DNA from: Diorhabda sublineata
Taxonomy: Eukaryota > Arthropoda > Insecta > Coleoptera > Chrysomelidae
Length of the DNA: 64,000 nucleotides
Assembly: GCF_026230105.1 (NCBI RefSeq)
Contig: NC_079486.1
Span: 8,246,001 to 8,310,000, forward strand
Direction: 5' to 3'
In this document: one piece after another, positions 22,745 to 35,195 of the stretch
Position numbering within the stretch: position 1 is the first letter of the stretch
Layout: each line of letters starts with the position of its first letter
Program-made: the position numbers and the translations under genes
The notes under the pieces: generated by a model
Seen by the model: only the letters and a program-made list of their open reading frames with translations
Database searches by the model: none
What the model was told of the DNA's origin: nothing

Positions 22745-25700
22745 AAGTTGTTACAAAGATACAGAACGAAATATCAATGATGTAGAAATACAAAATTATT
22801 GCTTTTGTTCCATTTAAACTTATATTATTTTTATTCATAGTTTTGGTTTTTCTTATAAACGAATTGTTAATAAAGTTACTGTGACATTTAATGTGTTTTC
22901 ATTCAAACAACGTAACATAAAAGTCTGATTGTTGGTAACTTAAAAACATTTTTGACTAAGAAACAATATGAAGTACTTGAAATGTATTTTTATAATTTTG
23001 AACTTTTTACTAAATTACTAGGTATAACATTTTTTCGATACTGGTTTTTGTAGCTCATTTTGCAGATTATAACTTCTAAATAAAGAAGAATGGCAACGAT
23101 TTCTCTATCCTCCGCGGTTCAAGCTCTATTCTGCGCATTCTCAAGCATGCGTACTGTAGACAAAGTGTCGCGAACGAGAGAAAAAATGAATATTGTCCAT
23201 ATAGGAGTATTACATACATGTATATGAAATGGACACATATTATACGATCTATCGTAATACAGGTTGTACTACACCAAATTCCAGCTAATGAGAAGTTTAA
23301 GTTGTTAGTGAATATTTACAATTGTGAAGTAGAAAAAAGAACAGTAATTTTAATTCGACAATCTCTTAATAATTATGAACTCGTGGTTGAGTTACCCTAA
23401 GAAAACTTCAATAATTGGAAGTTTAGGTTTGAAGTGAAATAGAAACAAGTGGCTGTTGCATTGGAGATAGCAGTAGAGCACTTCGAAACATATTGGAAGA
23501 AAAAGTTATCAACCCTTAATTGCACAACAAATAAATTAGATCATTTATAGAATTTTTCTTGTTCTGGTTGATTCTTGATAATGATAACAAAAAGAGTTCT
23601 CACTACCAATTTTGAGAAAGATTCAACAACTCCAAGCTAAATACAAAAACTTGTAGAAAGAAGCAAAGACTAAGTTATTTGATGTTTTGCATGTGACCCA
23701 TTGTGTTTTGCAGACTAAATCTACTGTAGTGTCAGGCAGCAAAAGCAAGGGAAAATTACAGCTAGAAAAATGTATCGATTCTTATAATGTGTACTTTAGT
23801 GAATACAGTATTCATGTAAATGTCTCTGAACCAACAACTTATATCAATAGCCAATCCACTGATAGAAGTAAAAAAATTTGAAAAAAAAATATTAATGGAA
23901 GAGGAAACTGAAATTATGGAAAGAAATGAAGCACGTTCGAGTAGCACAGTAGATTTTTCTAAATCTTCAAATTAAAAGATTTAAATTCTTAATTGATTGT
24001 TTTATTTTTATCATGTATTATATTTCCACAACTTCTTATTTCTTAGACCTTTTTATATATTTTTCGTGATAATTTTTTTGGATTTTTGTTTATAATAACA
24101 TGTTACCTCCGTCAATTTGCATAATTATATTAATCAGTAAATCGCCTACATCATGAATATAAAAATAAAAAAATAAATATTGTATTAAAATTAATGAAAT
24201 AGAACTCAAAATTTGTTTATGAACCATTAAAAGAATCCTTTACTATATTTATTTACAGAAACGTTATTTATTATTATTTTCTGTCAACTGTCTTAATAAT
24301 TCTACTACCGCGTTCCCTACGCTGGGAAATCGTACCGGCTAGACAACAAACAGCGCAGCCACGTTCCACATCAAGATATGCTGCAATAGGAAAATATTAT
24401 TTCTAGATATGGTTTACAAATAAAGAACAAAAAAACTATCAATGATAAAGAATATTGTGGATTAGGGAAAGGTGTGCTGGTGAAAATAATTAAAGATGTT
24501 AATATTTGGAAGATTGTCTTTTATTTAAACTAGAGTTTTTGAGTTGTTATTACAAGTTTAAGTATCAGAAAAAATTAACTACATACAATTATTGAATATT
24601 CTAGATCTGTATGTTATATTCTATTGCAACATATTTGGATACGGTAGGTGGCTGTCCTGCTTGTGGCCTACCCTATAAGCTGAAGTAATACTCAACGTAG
24701 GAAACGTTGACAGATATCAAGAATAAGATGCACTAGCGTAGGTCTAAATAACGTTTATCTTTTATTTTATTTTCACAATTCGGTACATGTTGTTTCTCTT
24801 TTTAACGATACGTATTGGAAGAGGACAGTGTAATGCCAACCCTTCAACGTCTTAAAGAAGCCACTTTGTTTCATTAGCAGTTTAAATGTGAAATACCTAT
24901 GTTAATCATAGAATTATCTCTGCTGGTTTTACAAATTATTTAGCATACCAAAATTATAAAATCACATATTTCAACGCCAATGTGTGAATATCGAGTTTCT
25001 TCGTGGAAGCGGTAATAAACTACTGTGGATAGGTATATCATATTTGACTTTGAAAAAAGTTTAAAGAAGATCGAAAAGTAATATCTGGAATCTGTAGGCT
25101 GAATTCAATATATGAAAAGATTTTTAATTATACTTTGATTATAGCAAAAAGTGAAATTTGTGCATTGTGCTTTTTGCATATTTAATCATTTTATCGACGT
25201 TATAAAATCCTCCTCAGTTGAAATATCAGAAATTCAGATTAAACATATCATCGGGATATTCTTTCGATTTCTTAGTATCCACGTATCATTCAAAAGAGTT
25301 TTTGGAGTAAAATATATGATCATCAGTAATCAAGGATTATGTCTAAGTAGAGGTCACACGGTTCGTCAACGGATTGGCGGAAGACTTCTTCGACTTAGAA
25401 ATACAAGAGCACCGTCTACAGAAGTGTGTTGAAAAAAAATGGAGAATATGTTGAGAAAGAAACAAAAGTTAGACTTTTCAAAGATATATAAATTAAGGCG
25501 AATATAGTATATTAGTAAATCAATAACCAAAGCTGGTGATTGGGTAATCATTCGTAATAAAATTCTTTGTTGCCTGTTAATGAGAACAATGAAGAAATAA
25601 TGAAAATTTTAATAGCCCGATCCTGTAGGGAATGGAAAAAGTCTATAGTCGATTGATACAGGTATCAAAAAGATTTGTCTTTAGGAATAATGGCGTAAAT

Positions 25701-25745
25701 AATAAAGTGCAACGGTAAAGGACGAATGAGCTCTTCGACTATCTA
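22745..25745. other. About 3 kb without a recognisable gene
   Basis: Frames here are short. The one at 23687-23881 (GKLQLEKCIDSYNVYFSEYS) breaks at an A-run near 23880 and continues in another frame as LMEEETEIMERNEARSSSTV to about 23972, so it could be a decayed coding exon. 23218-23400 is another 60-codon frame with no motif. A CG-rich patch at 24308-24385 stands out from the AT-rich background but folds into no RNA that I recognise. Confidence 0.4.
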
Positions 25746-25748
25746 GAG

Positions 25749-27690
25749 CAGCGGTGCTCAAACTTTTTTAGTGACGGAACCCTTTTGTAAAGCGAAATAC
25801 TTGACGGAACCCTACAATAAAACAATAGTCTCTAAAAGTATATTCTTTATTAATAAGCATAATAAACGTAGAATGTAGAACTGATTTTTATTTTTCATTA
25901 ATCCTGTTTCGCACAAATATGTTGTTGGAAATAGAAGAAGAATATTCAGAGCCATTTTGGCAAGCATTGGGTATTCATCACGGATTCTGCACCAATACTT
26001 GTTGAGAGATATCGTCGTTTTGAACAATGACTCCATACTTGTGTCTGATGACATTTCTAAAAGAGATTCATATATCTCATTTGACATACTTTCGGGCTTT
26101 TGCAAGGTGGGTAAAAAAGGATTATGAATCCATGAATTCAGTTTCAATTTTGTATTCTGTTCTTCGGGAAAATACTTCTCAAAAGATGCGCGCATCTAAG
26201 TGAGGTATTGGACCAATTCTTCAAATACATCATCTTGAAACATTTCTGAGTTGTTATCGCTAACAAACTCACTGAGTAACGTAAAACTTTCTATTTCTTT
26301 CTTACTAACGCAAATAATCCAAAAATCCAATTTTCTTTTAAAGGCAGTTATTTTGTTACAGGCCTGGAACACTGTTGTCTGTTTACTTTGCAATGATAAA
26401 TTTAATTCGTTCAGTTTTTGAAAGATATCCGCCATGAAAGACAGTCGGAACAACCAAGTTTTATCATACAAACGGTCTTTCAAATTAAAAGAAGTATCTG
26501 AAAGAAACATTTGTAACTCGGCTTTAAGTTCAAATAGCCTTGTTAAAGTTTTACCCCGAGACAGCCATCGCACTTCTATATGGAGCAGCAGTGTTTTATA
26601 TTTGCTACCATAATCTTCACACAATAATGAGAACAATCGGGATTGTAGTCGTCGCGATTGGATAAAATTAATAATTTTTACCGCTTCATCCATTACTAAT
26701 TTTAGGTTTGACGGCATTTGCTTCATTGCTAGTGTTTGTCTATGCAGGATACAATGACTGGAACCACAATTAGGTGCTTTTTTTGTATTCGTGACACGAC
26801 TCCTGCTGTTTTACCCGTCATCGCCTTACAGCCCCATCTGTACAAATGTCAATGCAATCGTTCCAACTGAGATTATTTTCTTCAAAAAATATATTTATTT
26901 TAGTAAAAATTTCTTCTCCGGTAGTGTTTGTGGGCAACGGTGAACACATAAGCATGTCTTCTTCAAAAGAACTTTCATATGGATATCTCACGATAACCTG
27001 CAAGATAGCCAGACCAGAGACATCAGTAGACTCATCCATTTGCAAGACGAATCGTGTTTTTTGTACACGTGTAACTAGCTCTTGTTTGACGTAGCTTGCC
27101 AGATCATGAATTCGACGTGAAACAGTATCGTTTGATAGTGGCACAGTAGAAATATGCTTTGCAGATTTTTCATCAAGCAAACATTTTGTTATGTCTAACA
27201 CACATGGTTTTGTTAAAATCTCAGTGTGCGCTTCACCTTCTTGTGCAATGCGATAGCTAACTAAATATGATGCCTTTGTGACCTTTTCATTAATAATTTG
27301 GGTTACTTGCATCATAGTTTTTTGACTTTCCAATAACTGTTCTTTTTTACGTACAAAAAATTCTCTATTCTTGTCTTTCTCGTCTTGTGTACAGTTCCTA
27401 AATGTCGGCGCAACTTGGCAGGTGCCATGGAACTATTAGGAAGCAGTTTACTACATAACATGCAGAGAGATGAGCCGTTGGAATCAACAAATCCGAAACT
27501 GATATATGATTCATCATACTTCCTTTTTTTCGTCTTGGAAACCGTGGAACTTGACGTCGTTGCATCATTATCATCGATAATTACTGTACACTCCGCTCGT
27601 ACTGGTTTTGAACATTCGGCTTCGTTAGAAGATGTTGTTGCAACACGTTTAACGCCTTTAAGCCAACGTTCCATTCTTCTTTATTAATAA
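25749..27690 (-). pseudogene. hAT transposase (ZBED/SCAND3-like), frameshifted
   Basis: On the minus strand, four consecutive frames give a BED-type zinc finger (CMLCSKLLPNSSMAPAKLRR, with HLGTVH; 27674-27312), the first catalytic region (VLQMDESTDVSGLAILQVIV, then CTDGA; 27333-26818), the insertion domain (HIEVRWLSRGKTLTRLFELK; 26726-26196) and the C-terminal dimerisation region (ALNILLLFPTTYLCETGL; 25990-25880). The left end at 25749 begins CAGCGGTGCTCAAACTTTTT, a classic hAT terminal repeat for this subgroup. Breaks are few: a frameshift near 27320, a gap at 26727-26817 and a stop near 26195. The other terminal repeat was not found. Confidence 0.88.
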
Positions 27691-27871
27691 TTACTTGTCA
27701 GGGTGGTCTGGTCAAATTAACGCACGATCGTTACTGAGTAGAAGAATTTAGTCCAAAGAAGATATGTACAATACTGATACAATCAGAATACAGCAGTAGA
27801 ACAAAAAACTTCGTTTCTAGCAAATAGGTACTTATCGCTCCGAACGCTAATCGTCGACTGACTCGAGTATC

Positions 27872-28063
27872 ACACACACACACACATTTCCCTTGAGACG
27901 AGCCCGTCCCTCTAGGCATCCACCCCCGGATAAATCCACGAGTGGGTGCGAAGAAGAACATTCCAACCACCCCCTGTCAATTCCGACAGGTCCTCATCCT
28001 CTTTCACGTCGCAGTTTCGCGTGTAGAATCCCTAAGTTGGTTCTTCTTTAGGTTCTATTACTA

Positions 28064-28142
<79 letters not shown>

Positions 28143-28620
28143 TAGTAGTTTTCGTGTGTTGTCCTGATTTCTTTGTGTACGGCTTGTCAACTGCCATACT
28201 TTCTTCGGTCATTTTCCTTCAGTTCCTCCTCTACCTCCGACACTGGGGTGTTAACAGCAAGTCCTTTTATGACAAGCTTCCTCTCCTTTTCCTCATTGAG
28301 TAGGTAGGTATACCACTCAATTTCCTTATACTCGCTCAGGAGCATCTTCATCTTGTTAAAGTCGTCTTTAGTCGCCGTCGTTATTTTGCCCGTGTGTATT
28401 CCCATTTTACACTGGGCATCGATTTTTCTTTGCACTAGCTGTTTGCGTAGTGCTGTCCACATGAGTGGGGATTTTAGAATTATTGGAGGTGGCCTTCTCT
28501 CCGGTTTTGTCTGTTTCCTTTGTTCGTCTTTTTTTATCTTCTCCAATTCTTCTTGGATTTGTTTGTCGGTTGCTATTTCTTCATCAGAGGATTGTCTCTC
28601 TGCTTTCTTTCTTTTTTTTT
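27872..28620 (-). mobile_element. Jockey-type element copy 2, 5'-truncated, with 13-bp target-site duplication
   Basis: It is bounded by TGACTCGAGTATC on both sides (27859-27871 and 28621-28633). On the minus strand it starts within ORF1 in the lysine-rich linker and runs through MWTALRKQLVQRKIDAQCKM, KGLAVNTPVSEVEEELKEN and IEPKEEPT, then jumps to the 3' region (GGATTCTACACGCGAAACTG) and a (TG)n end. It shares the 3' end of the 18-kb element but has a different, larger internal deletion that removes the zinc knuckles. A (TA)n tract of about 76 bp has expanded inside it at 28066-28141. It lies on the promoter side of the hAT transposase. Confidence 0.88.
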
Positions 28621-28633
28621 TGACTCGAGTATC

Positions 28634-29205
28634 GAAGCGCGGTCGTCGTTTTTATAGTCCTAGCCACGATCTCGAACTTTCTTAAAAATACTCGAGTCGG
28701 CGCCTTTGATAAATAAAAAGCCGAACTAAAAATAGAAATACAAAAAATGCAGTGTAAACAATCTCGACTTGTTTTGAAGTTATACAGCCGAAAGTCGCTT
28801 GTTTACAACTATAGCGTCTAATCTCAGCGGCGGCTTATATCAAAGTGACTGCGCGCTCACAAGTAGATAACGGCGGTCCGTTTTCATCAAGACAAAGGCT
28901 AAAGCGGCTTGCGGATCTCATCGGTGAGTTATAAAGCTTACATAAATCACCTTAAACTTAAGTATTAAGTCTATTCTTTTTATCTAGGCGCGTGCCGTCC
29001 TGATTAAATATTTGGACTACTGTAGAGATATATTTTTTCAATCTTCTGACTCTCGTATTTTGTACAGGGATCGGTGTAAGTAACTATGGCAATAGGTTTG
29101 CCATAAAGTTTTATTGGATACCGGCGTGATGTTAAACTCTCCTCGTAAAATGCACTGTTTCAAGTTAGAATGAAATTACACACTTTGAGTATGGCGGATC
29201 TAGAG
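28634..29205. other. CpG-richer stretch, no gene recognised
   Basis: 28634-28980 is richer in G, C and CpG than its surroundings (GCGCGGTCGTCG, AATCTCAGCGGCGGCTTATA). It could be the promoter end of the hAT element interrupted by the Jockey-type insertion at 28620. No terminal repeat is visible. 28980-29205 is ordinary AT-rich DNA. Confidence 0.35.
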
Positions 29206-29292
29206 GTTTGTTCTTGGTAGTTGCACTGGCAGTTATATACTCATGAACTGGCCTGCACTGGTCCAGTTCCAGTGCTGCTACCAAGAACAAAC
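29206..29292. repeat. Near-perfect 87-bp hairpin
   Basis: The outer arms GTTTGTTCTTGGTAG and CTACCAAGAACAAAC are perfect complements. Inside them TGCACTGG pairs with CCAGTGC, and further ACTGG/CCAGT repeats fill the loop. No coding content. It resembles a tiny foldback element or a structured RNA; neither is proven. Confidence 0.7.
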
Positions 29293-29882
29293 TTTAGGTG
29301 TGCTGATTACGAATACTAAATCGCTAGAAAATCGAGTAGCAAAATAATGGGGTTCTGAAATAATATTTTTAAAGCAAAAACAGTAATCTCCAAAGCCAAA
29401 AAGATTGCCGAGTGTTAAAAAAATACAAGTATGTGTTAAGGTAAGTAAGGAAAATTCTCCGAAAAATAGTGGAAAGTTTGAAAATGAAAGAGCCAGGTAG
29501 TTGGTGCATGTGTGCAGAAAGGGAGCAAATAGTATTGTACAAATGACGGACGGAATTAGAATAAGAAGCAGACCGAAAAAGAAATGGATATGATTGGTAA
29601 CATTGATTTTAAAAAGAGTGGTAATAACTGACAAAGAACAGAGGACTGAAACGAATATTTATATATTTGAAATTGATTATAATGGAATGAAGGATTTTCA
29701 AAAAAATCGAAAATTTGTTAGATTGATACATTTTATTATCGATTTAAAATATATAAAACTTGATAATGAAGAAAAAAATCCTCGGATCATTCTTCTGGGG
29801 TTAACTGATACGATGCAGGGGTATTGTCCTTTTAAGCCGGTGGCAACATTGGTGATCATAATTCCAGCAATATGATGATAAT
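29293..29882. other. No gene recognised
   Basis: Frames on both strands cover this interval (29594-29875 plus; 29278-29634 minus), but neither shows a motif, and the minus one reads as hydrophobic noise. Nothing is supported. Confidence 0.4.
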
Positions 29883-30780
29883 TTAATTCAAAATGTTATT
29901 CACATTTGCTGAATACACATTAGATCCACAGGATGCTGTACGACCATCTGTAAACAAAAATTCAAACATATCCAATGCATTACATTCCCATACTGTCAAT
30001 TTTTTCAAATAAGCTCCTTTGAAATATATCGGAATTGTTTCGGAAGATGTCTATCCTAAATTTATCGAATCACCATTTTCGTAGTGGATAACCATCCCTT
30101 GAATTTTCGTAATAATCCTAGATGATCTGAAAATAGCTACTGCGATTCCCATCATTTTATTTATTCTACCGTTGATTAATTTCAGTTGCAATGGACAACC
30201 TACTTCAATAGGTATCATCCCTCTAGCTAAAAGCGGCGTTAGCCGATAAAAGTGTGTGGAGTACGATATTGCAGTGTTGTAGGGTTTTTTAGTAGTGAAT
30301 GGATCTTTTAAAATTGATCGCCAATAATCAATATATTCAAAACCGTTAAGCGAATAATACTGACATATTACTGCCATAGAATTGAACACTATACCAGGAA
30401 AACAGGTCTCATATTCTAAATAGTATTGGTCAACAGAAACTTTATTAATGTATGAACTGCCCCATCTTCATCTTCTATAAGAGTGTTCATCCACATCTTT
30501 AACATGTTAATATCCTCATTAGTTAATTTCAATTTCGCTTGATTAAAGATTCCAAATTGATAAAATAGTATCTTCATGTTAACTATGGCCGAATACATAG
30601 GTAAGAGAAAGTAATTGATATTTGCATAATCAGAATCTTCTTCTTTTTTAAACGTGAATTTCTTCTCAAATCCAATAAAAGTTTGTGCGATTGTGAAAAA
30701 TTTTCTCCCGTGTTGGGTAAATTGAGCTCCAGCTCTTGATCCAACGTCTGAATTTGAGTTTTCAGCAACCTTAAAAATAA
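29883..30780 (-). pseudogene. Helical plus beta-prism-like protein, possibly pore-former-related (broken copy A)
   Basis: Read leftwards, consecutive frames give an amphipathic helical region (LLKTQIQTLDQELELNLPN; NYFLLPMYSAIVNMKIL; FGIFNQAKLKLTNEDINMLK), then VFNSMAVICQYYSLNGFEYI, then an all-beta region (IQGMVIHYENGDSINLG; FKGAYLKKLTVWECNALDM; FEFLFTDGRTASCG) ending at a stop near 29892. Breaks at about 30600, 30417 and 30050 separate the frames. A helical bundle followed by a repeated beta-strand domain with an NG/DG-G pattern recalls domains I and II of three-domain delta-endotoxins or a jacalin-like beta-prism; this is inferred from pattern, not identity. A partial copy is at 43110-43380. 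Confidence 0.35.
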
Positions 30781-31395
30781 GGTTAGTATGATTAAAAAGT
30801 TTTAATTAACAAGTGTTACTCTCAACCTAATATAAAAAGAAAGGTCTGAAATCTCCCTTTACGTTCCACAAAATATCTGTCCCCTAAATTAATACCGTTC
30901 AAACTGCTTCGAAATCATTGTCAATTCTTTAGGAATAACTGTTACGACTAATATTTTAAAGGTCCGCCTTTTACGAATTGAAAATTAAAAACAAATTTAA
31001 CTTTATCAATTGTTTGTATTTTATGTATGATATCCGAGCGCTTTTAAATAAAACTAAATTGATCTTATTGCACCACGTGTATTTATTCAACATGTTCACA
31101 AAACTGGAGTAACACTTTATTATTAATTTTTATATCTATCTAAAGTGAAGAGTGCAAAATACACTTCCCAACAAGTTGTATACACTATTTTTCCTACGAC
31201 CACGTAAAAAATTATACACAGGTGTGCTGAATAGTTAGAAAATCTACAAAATATTTTTTATTTTGTGATAATATAATATAACTAAAGAACAGAAATAGAA
31301 CCAATCGAACAATGAATTTTTTGTAACTATATTAGATACCTAATAAAAACTAAATATAAATATAAATAAAAATTGTTTTATAACAATTAGTGCAG
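30781..31395. repeat. Non-coding part of segmental duplication A
   Basis: Matches 43375-43955 in direct orientation with high identity (for example GAAGAGTGCAAAATACACTT at 31148). No coding content recognised; probably intron or flank of the broken gene. Confidence 0.6.
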
Positions 31396-31959
31396 CACCT
31401 CCAATTTGAACTATACTTGTGTCATTTTTCTGGTTTTTGCTTTTTAAAAATAGTAAATTATTGCTTCCCAATTTTGTCTATAATAGTATAATGATATAAT
31501 GATCTGCTTTTGATACTTGCCATTTTTCTGGATTAAAAAGTTACTTGTAACAAAAAATCACGTTTATTAACAGAAGTTATTTTCAATTTTTACTTTTCTC
31601 TATATAAAAAATCTATTTGATTTGTTATAATAGTGTTCGATTCTATTAATGATCTTTACATAGATGTTTTTGTAATCCCTTTAGTTAACCCACTTTGTCT
31701 GTCTTAATTAAATTTATAAATGAATATGTAACTAACTCCTAAATTTATTGTACGCACTTGAAAACTGTACGACAATTATAGAGTTGTAAAATTCGAATGC
31801 CAGTAAAAATTAAACTTGGGTAGTACTAATTTTACAATTGATTCATTTGGAAAGAAAACCATAATAAGTTTGTAGATTTCCATGCAAAATACTATAGAAT
31901 CTATAATTATCTTTATTTTTTGTCATAAAGTGGAGTTAACAAAAATAATTATTTAAAAA

Positions 31960-33056
31960 ACACTGTTAGATATTGGCAAGAAGCCAATCGACCGATATTT
32001 CCGCGAGTTTTACACGTTTCTCTTCAATTTTATTAAGTTGTTTTGGCAAATCGGGCAAAGGATTTCGAGAAAAGAAATCCGCGAGAGCCATGCGATTGCC
32101 TTCTCTATAAACTATATCGAATTGAAAAGCATGTAAATAAGCCCAGTATCTATGTACTCTATCGTTAAGGTCAATCTTTTTTTGAGAGGACTTTAAAAAG
32201 TTCCAATCCGTCACAACGGTAAACTGTCGTCCATGCAAGTAATGCCGAAAGTGTTTTATTGATTTAACAACAGCCATAGTTTCGAGTTTATAAGAATGAT
32301 ACTTGGACTCAGCTGGACTTGTTCTTTTACTGAAATATTCAATAACTTTATTCTTACCATCGTATCTAGCATCGGTATGCAGTTCTATGGGATAATGCGG
32401 GTCAAAAATAATTAAGACGGGTTCATTGGTTAAAATACGAATTACTTCTTGTCGAACATTTTCATGTGCCTCAATCCATTCAATATATTTTTTTACCTGA
32501 GATAAGGGCATATAATGGTTACATAATTTGTGAAAATTTAGGGACAAATCGTCGAAAGTAAGTCCGAGGAGCGGGTAACTGGTAACATTGTTGAAGAATT
32601 TATTTTACGATGGTTTGGACGAACTTCTCCGTTCTTTAATTTCATACCCAAGATATGAAACAGATGTTTTAAGGAAAGAACATTTTGAAAAATTAAATGA
32701 AAATCACGCATCTGTAAGAATTTTTAATACCATTCGATGTCTTTCAAACGCTTCCTCTATAGTATCCGCAATTACTAATACATCGTCTAGGTAAACTACA
32801 GCGGAAGTATACGCAAGCTCACCTAATGTTTTTAAAATTACTTGTTGAAAAACAGAAGGAGCATTTTTAAGCTCAAATGGCATTGTTAAAAATTCAAACT
32901 GACCATCAGGAGTAACAAATGCCGTACGTTCTATAGATTCTGGTTGTATAGGAATCTGATGGAAACCGCTGGCCATATCTAAACTGATATAAAATTTTGC
33001 TTTTCTAAGTCTCGGTATTTGAAATAAGCGACAAAGGAAATTTGTCTGCTATTCAT
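31960..33056 (-). pseudogene. Ty3/gypsy reverse transcriptase and RNase H fragment (copy A)
   Basis: On the minus strand, FYISLDMASGFHQIPIQP (first catalytic Asp), LTMPFELKNAPSVFQQVIL and VVYLDDVLVIAD (intact YLDD box) cover 32976-32704. After a frame change, RNase H follows: ELHTDARYDGKNKVIEYFSK, SKYHSYKLETMAVVKSIKHF, and LHAFQFDIVYREGNRMALAD (32547-31966). A segment of reverse transcriptase thumb is missing between them. Gag, protease, integrase and LTRs are absent. The right border at 33056 is identical to that of the longer relative at 48480. Confidence 0.85.
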
Positions 33057-34395
33057 TTAAATTATTAAATTAAATTATTCAAATATCTGTATACATATTA
33101 CGAACTTTTTGTCCTATAACATAACAAACTCTATCATCTATTTCTAATATTTTCTTTCGCCTGGTTTCACAACTACCGACCCTGTTATTATCCCAATCCA
33201 AGAAATAGTTGTCCCATATATCGCTTCTACACTACCTTCTGATTTTCCCGAAATGTAGAAAACATAATTTGGTTCATAATTAGGAAAAACTGGATATACT
33301 GATTGTGTACATACTTTTTCCTTATTAACATCAATTGCATAACACTGGATGCTGTACCTAGTCATGTTAAGCTGAAAGAGATCAACAGAAAAGAATAATT
33401 CAGTCACAGATCTCTCCAACAATATTTGATAAAATTAAAAAAAAATATTTGCCCATTCTTGCCTCGAATTTATTTATCACATATTGAATACTTTCGTTCT
33501 ATAAGCCTATTAATCTATTGGTTTAGAGATGTTTCAGAAAAGCTCATGCTACGAATTTTCATCAAGTTTTAAAAATTAAATTGACTGATATCAACTGATA
33601 AATCAATTTAAATAATATACATTTAAATAAATCTATAGTAATAACTAGGTATTATTATTTTCAACTAAAAAGTCTGTTAGCTTTGATTATTTTACGTATG
33701 TTTCAAGTTTCCGGAATTTTCTTATTCCAGTATTGAAATACTTATTTTAACAAATTGCATAAATTATACGATTTTTATCAACTATTTTAGTCTTTGAACG
33801 AAGAAATTGTCTACTGTTAATAGCATAACACTAATATTAACGAACACTTTGGTTGAATTAACTTACACAAATAATGAACTAATAAAGTAATTATTATAAA
33901 CAGAAATACTTACTGATAATGATGAATTGTATAGTTAACTCAAAGTTTTTATTCTTATTGGAGTAAAAATAATCAACTTCTCGAATAGAAATCCGGGTCA
34001 ATTTTAGGTTTATTTGAAGTTGTGTGGGAATTGCCTGGAATACCAGGGCAATGATTAGTAGTACACAGATAAGCACTTATATTAATAAAAATAATTACCA
34101 TAGTACATGTATTATGCTTATTTTGAAAAAAAAAAATTTTAAAACTGATATGTTAAATTCATCATGTTATTTAATATTATATGTATATGTAATATATTAT
34201 ATAATGAGTAAAACCACTTCTCCACTTCAATCAAATTTTAACGTGATTTATCAATGATTATGTGGTAGATAAATAATTATGACATTTGCGCTTAAGTAAA
34301 AAAAATTGTTCTGCCATACGTGTCTTATATACGGGATAAGAATGAAAATTTGATATTAAAAATAGTAGAACATTTCATAGTAAAATTCAAAGTGA
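33057..34395. repeat. Segmental duplication A, right part
   Basis: Aligned with 48481-49805 in the same orientation at very high identity, with a few indels: about 70 bp extra here near 34085-34150 and about 33 bp extra in the other copy near 49224. It contains the all-beta exon at 33144-33422. The match ends at 34395, where a mariner begins. Confidence 0.8.
33144..33422 (-). CDS. All-beta C-terminal exon of unknown secreted-type protein, copy A
   Basis: A 92-codon frame ends at a stop and reads LNMTRYSIQCYAIDVNKEKV, SVYPVFPNYEPNYVFYISGK and ISWIGIITGSVVVKPGE. Alternating polar/hydrophobic residues predict beta strands. An acceptor-like TCTCTTTCAG at about 33378 precedes LNMTRYS. The other duplicate (48572-48850) keeps the whole frame, with only scattered substitutions, despite decayed surroundings. 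It lies upstream on the same strand of the helical/beta-prism gene pieces at 30.8 kb. It could be the third domain of a neighbouring gene copy; this is inference. Confidence 0.45.
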   Translation of the reverse strand: MLERSVTELFFSVDLFQLNMTRYSIQCYAIDVNKEKVCTQSVYPVFPNYEPNYVFYISGKSEGSVEAIYGTTISWIGIITGSVVVKPGERKY

Positions 34396-35195
34396 GCATC
34401 CTAGGGAGCTAAATTTGGCGAATAGGGTGAATGAGGTAACAATTCAAATTTTAATCAATTAATTTTGTTCATTGCAATAACGGATACATTGTCTTGATTG
34501 ATTAACACTTTCTTCTTAGCAAATATCAGCCGTTTTTGCTTGATTTTTCAACTCAAACGTAAGTTCGCATAATACTCACCTTGATAGTTTCTCCTCTTTC
34601 AAGATAGACAATGAAAATTATCTCACGCGCATCCCTAAAAACCGACGCCATGACCTTGTCTGCATATGGAACGGTCTTTGTCTTATTTGGAGCCGCTTCC
34701 CCCTTTTCAGTTCATTGTTTTTATTATTTCTTTGTTTCTGGTTTGAAGTGATATAACCACTTTCCATCTATGATTATGGAACGGCTCTATTTCAAATATT
34801 GCCAAACACTCGATGGAGTGTACCACACTTTTTGCAATGCCTACTGTGTCTGCTAGCTCGCGCACTTTCAGTCGACTATCATCCAGTGGATTTTCTTCAA
34901 CATTTCTGGAGTTGTCATCTCATTTGGTCGACCACTGCGATGCTGGTCATTGTAGGTCGTAAAGCCGCGTTTAAACTCTTCTACCCAATATTTTACTGTT
35001 GATAACATCACAAAACGATGACCGATGGTTTCCATCTTTACAAATTGATCAAAATCATCCACTATTGATGGCTGAACAAGTACTAAACAACGTGGCGTCT
35101 TCAAGCTTGAAACATACGCTGTATACATGACTTTTTATCTAATACTGGTATTTTCAAAGCAACGGCAGCCATCTCTAAGTCAGGCTAGATACTTC
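34390..35195 (-). pseudogene. mariner transposase remnant 3
   Basis: On the minus strand: DDFDQFVKMETIGHRFVM, STVKYWVEEFKRGFTTYNDQ then HRSGRPNEMTTPEMLKKIHW (helix-turn-helix part, 35128-34868), then in shifted frames ICRQGHGVGF-like and KVLINQDNVSV sequence near 34510 (third catalytic region). The left boundary at 34390 falls at CATCCTAGGGAGCT within the transposase tail, so the 3' end is truncated. The right end near 35160-35195 (CTTCTACACCATCCTCGTA) looks like a terminal repeat. Close to the copy at 10 kb. Confidence 0.82.

Noticed and set aside
24308..24385. CG-rich patch (CCGCGTTCCCTACGCTGGGA) as possible RNA gene
   Set aside because: No consistent secondary structure or tRNA/snRNA motif can be drawn by eye.
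33894..34076. Frame on minus with a signal-peptide-like start (LICVLLIIALVFQAIPTQ)
   Set aside because: It opens with GTG, not ATG, directly after an in-frame stop. The duplicate at 49.4-49.5 kb has a 2-bp insertion that breaks it. No evidence that it is translated.
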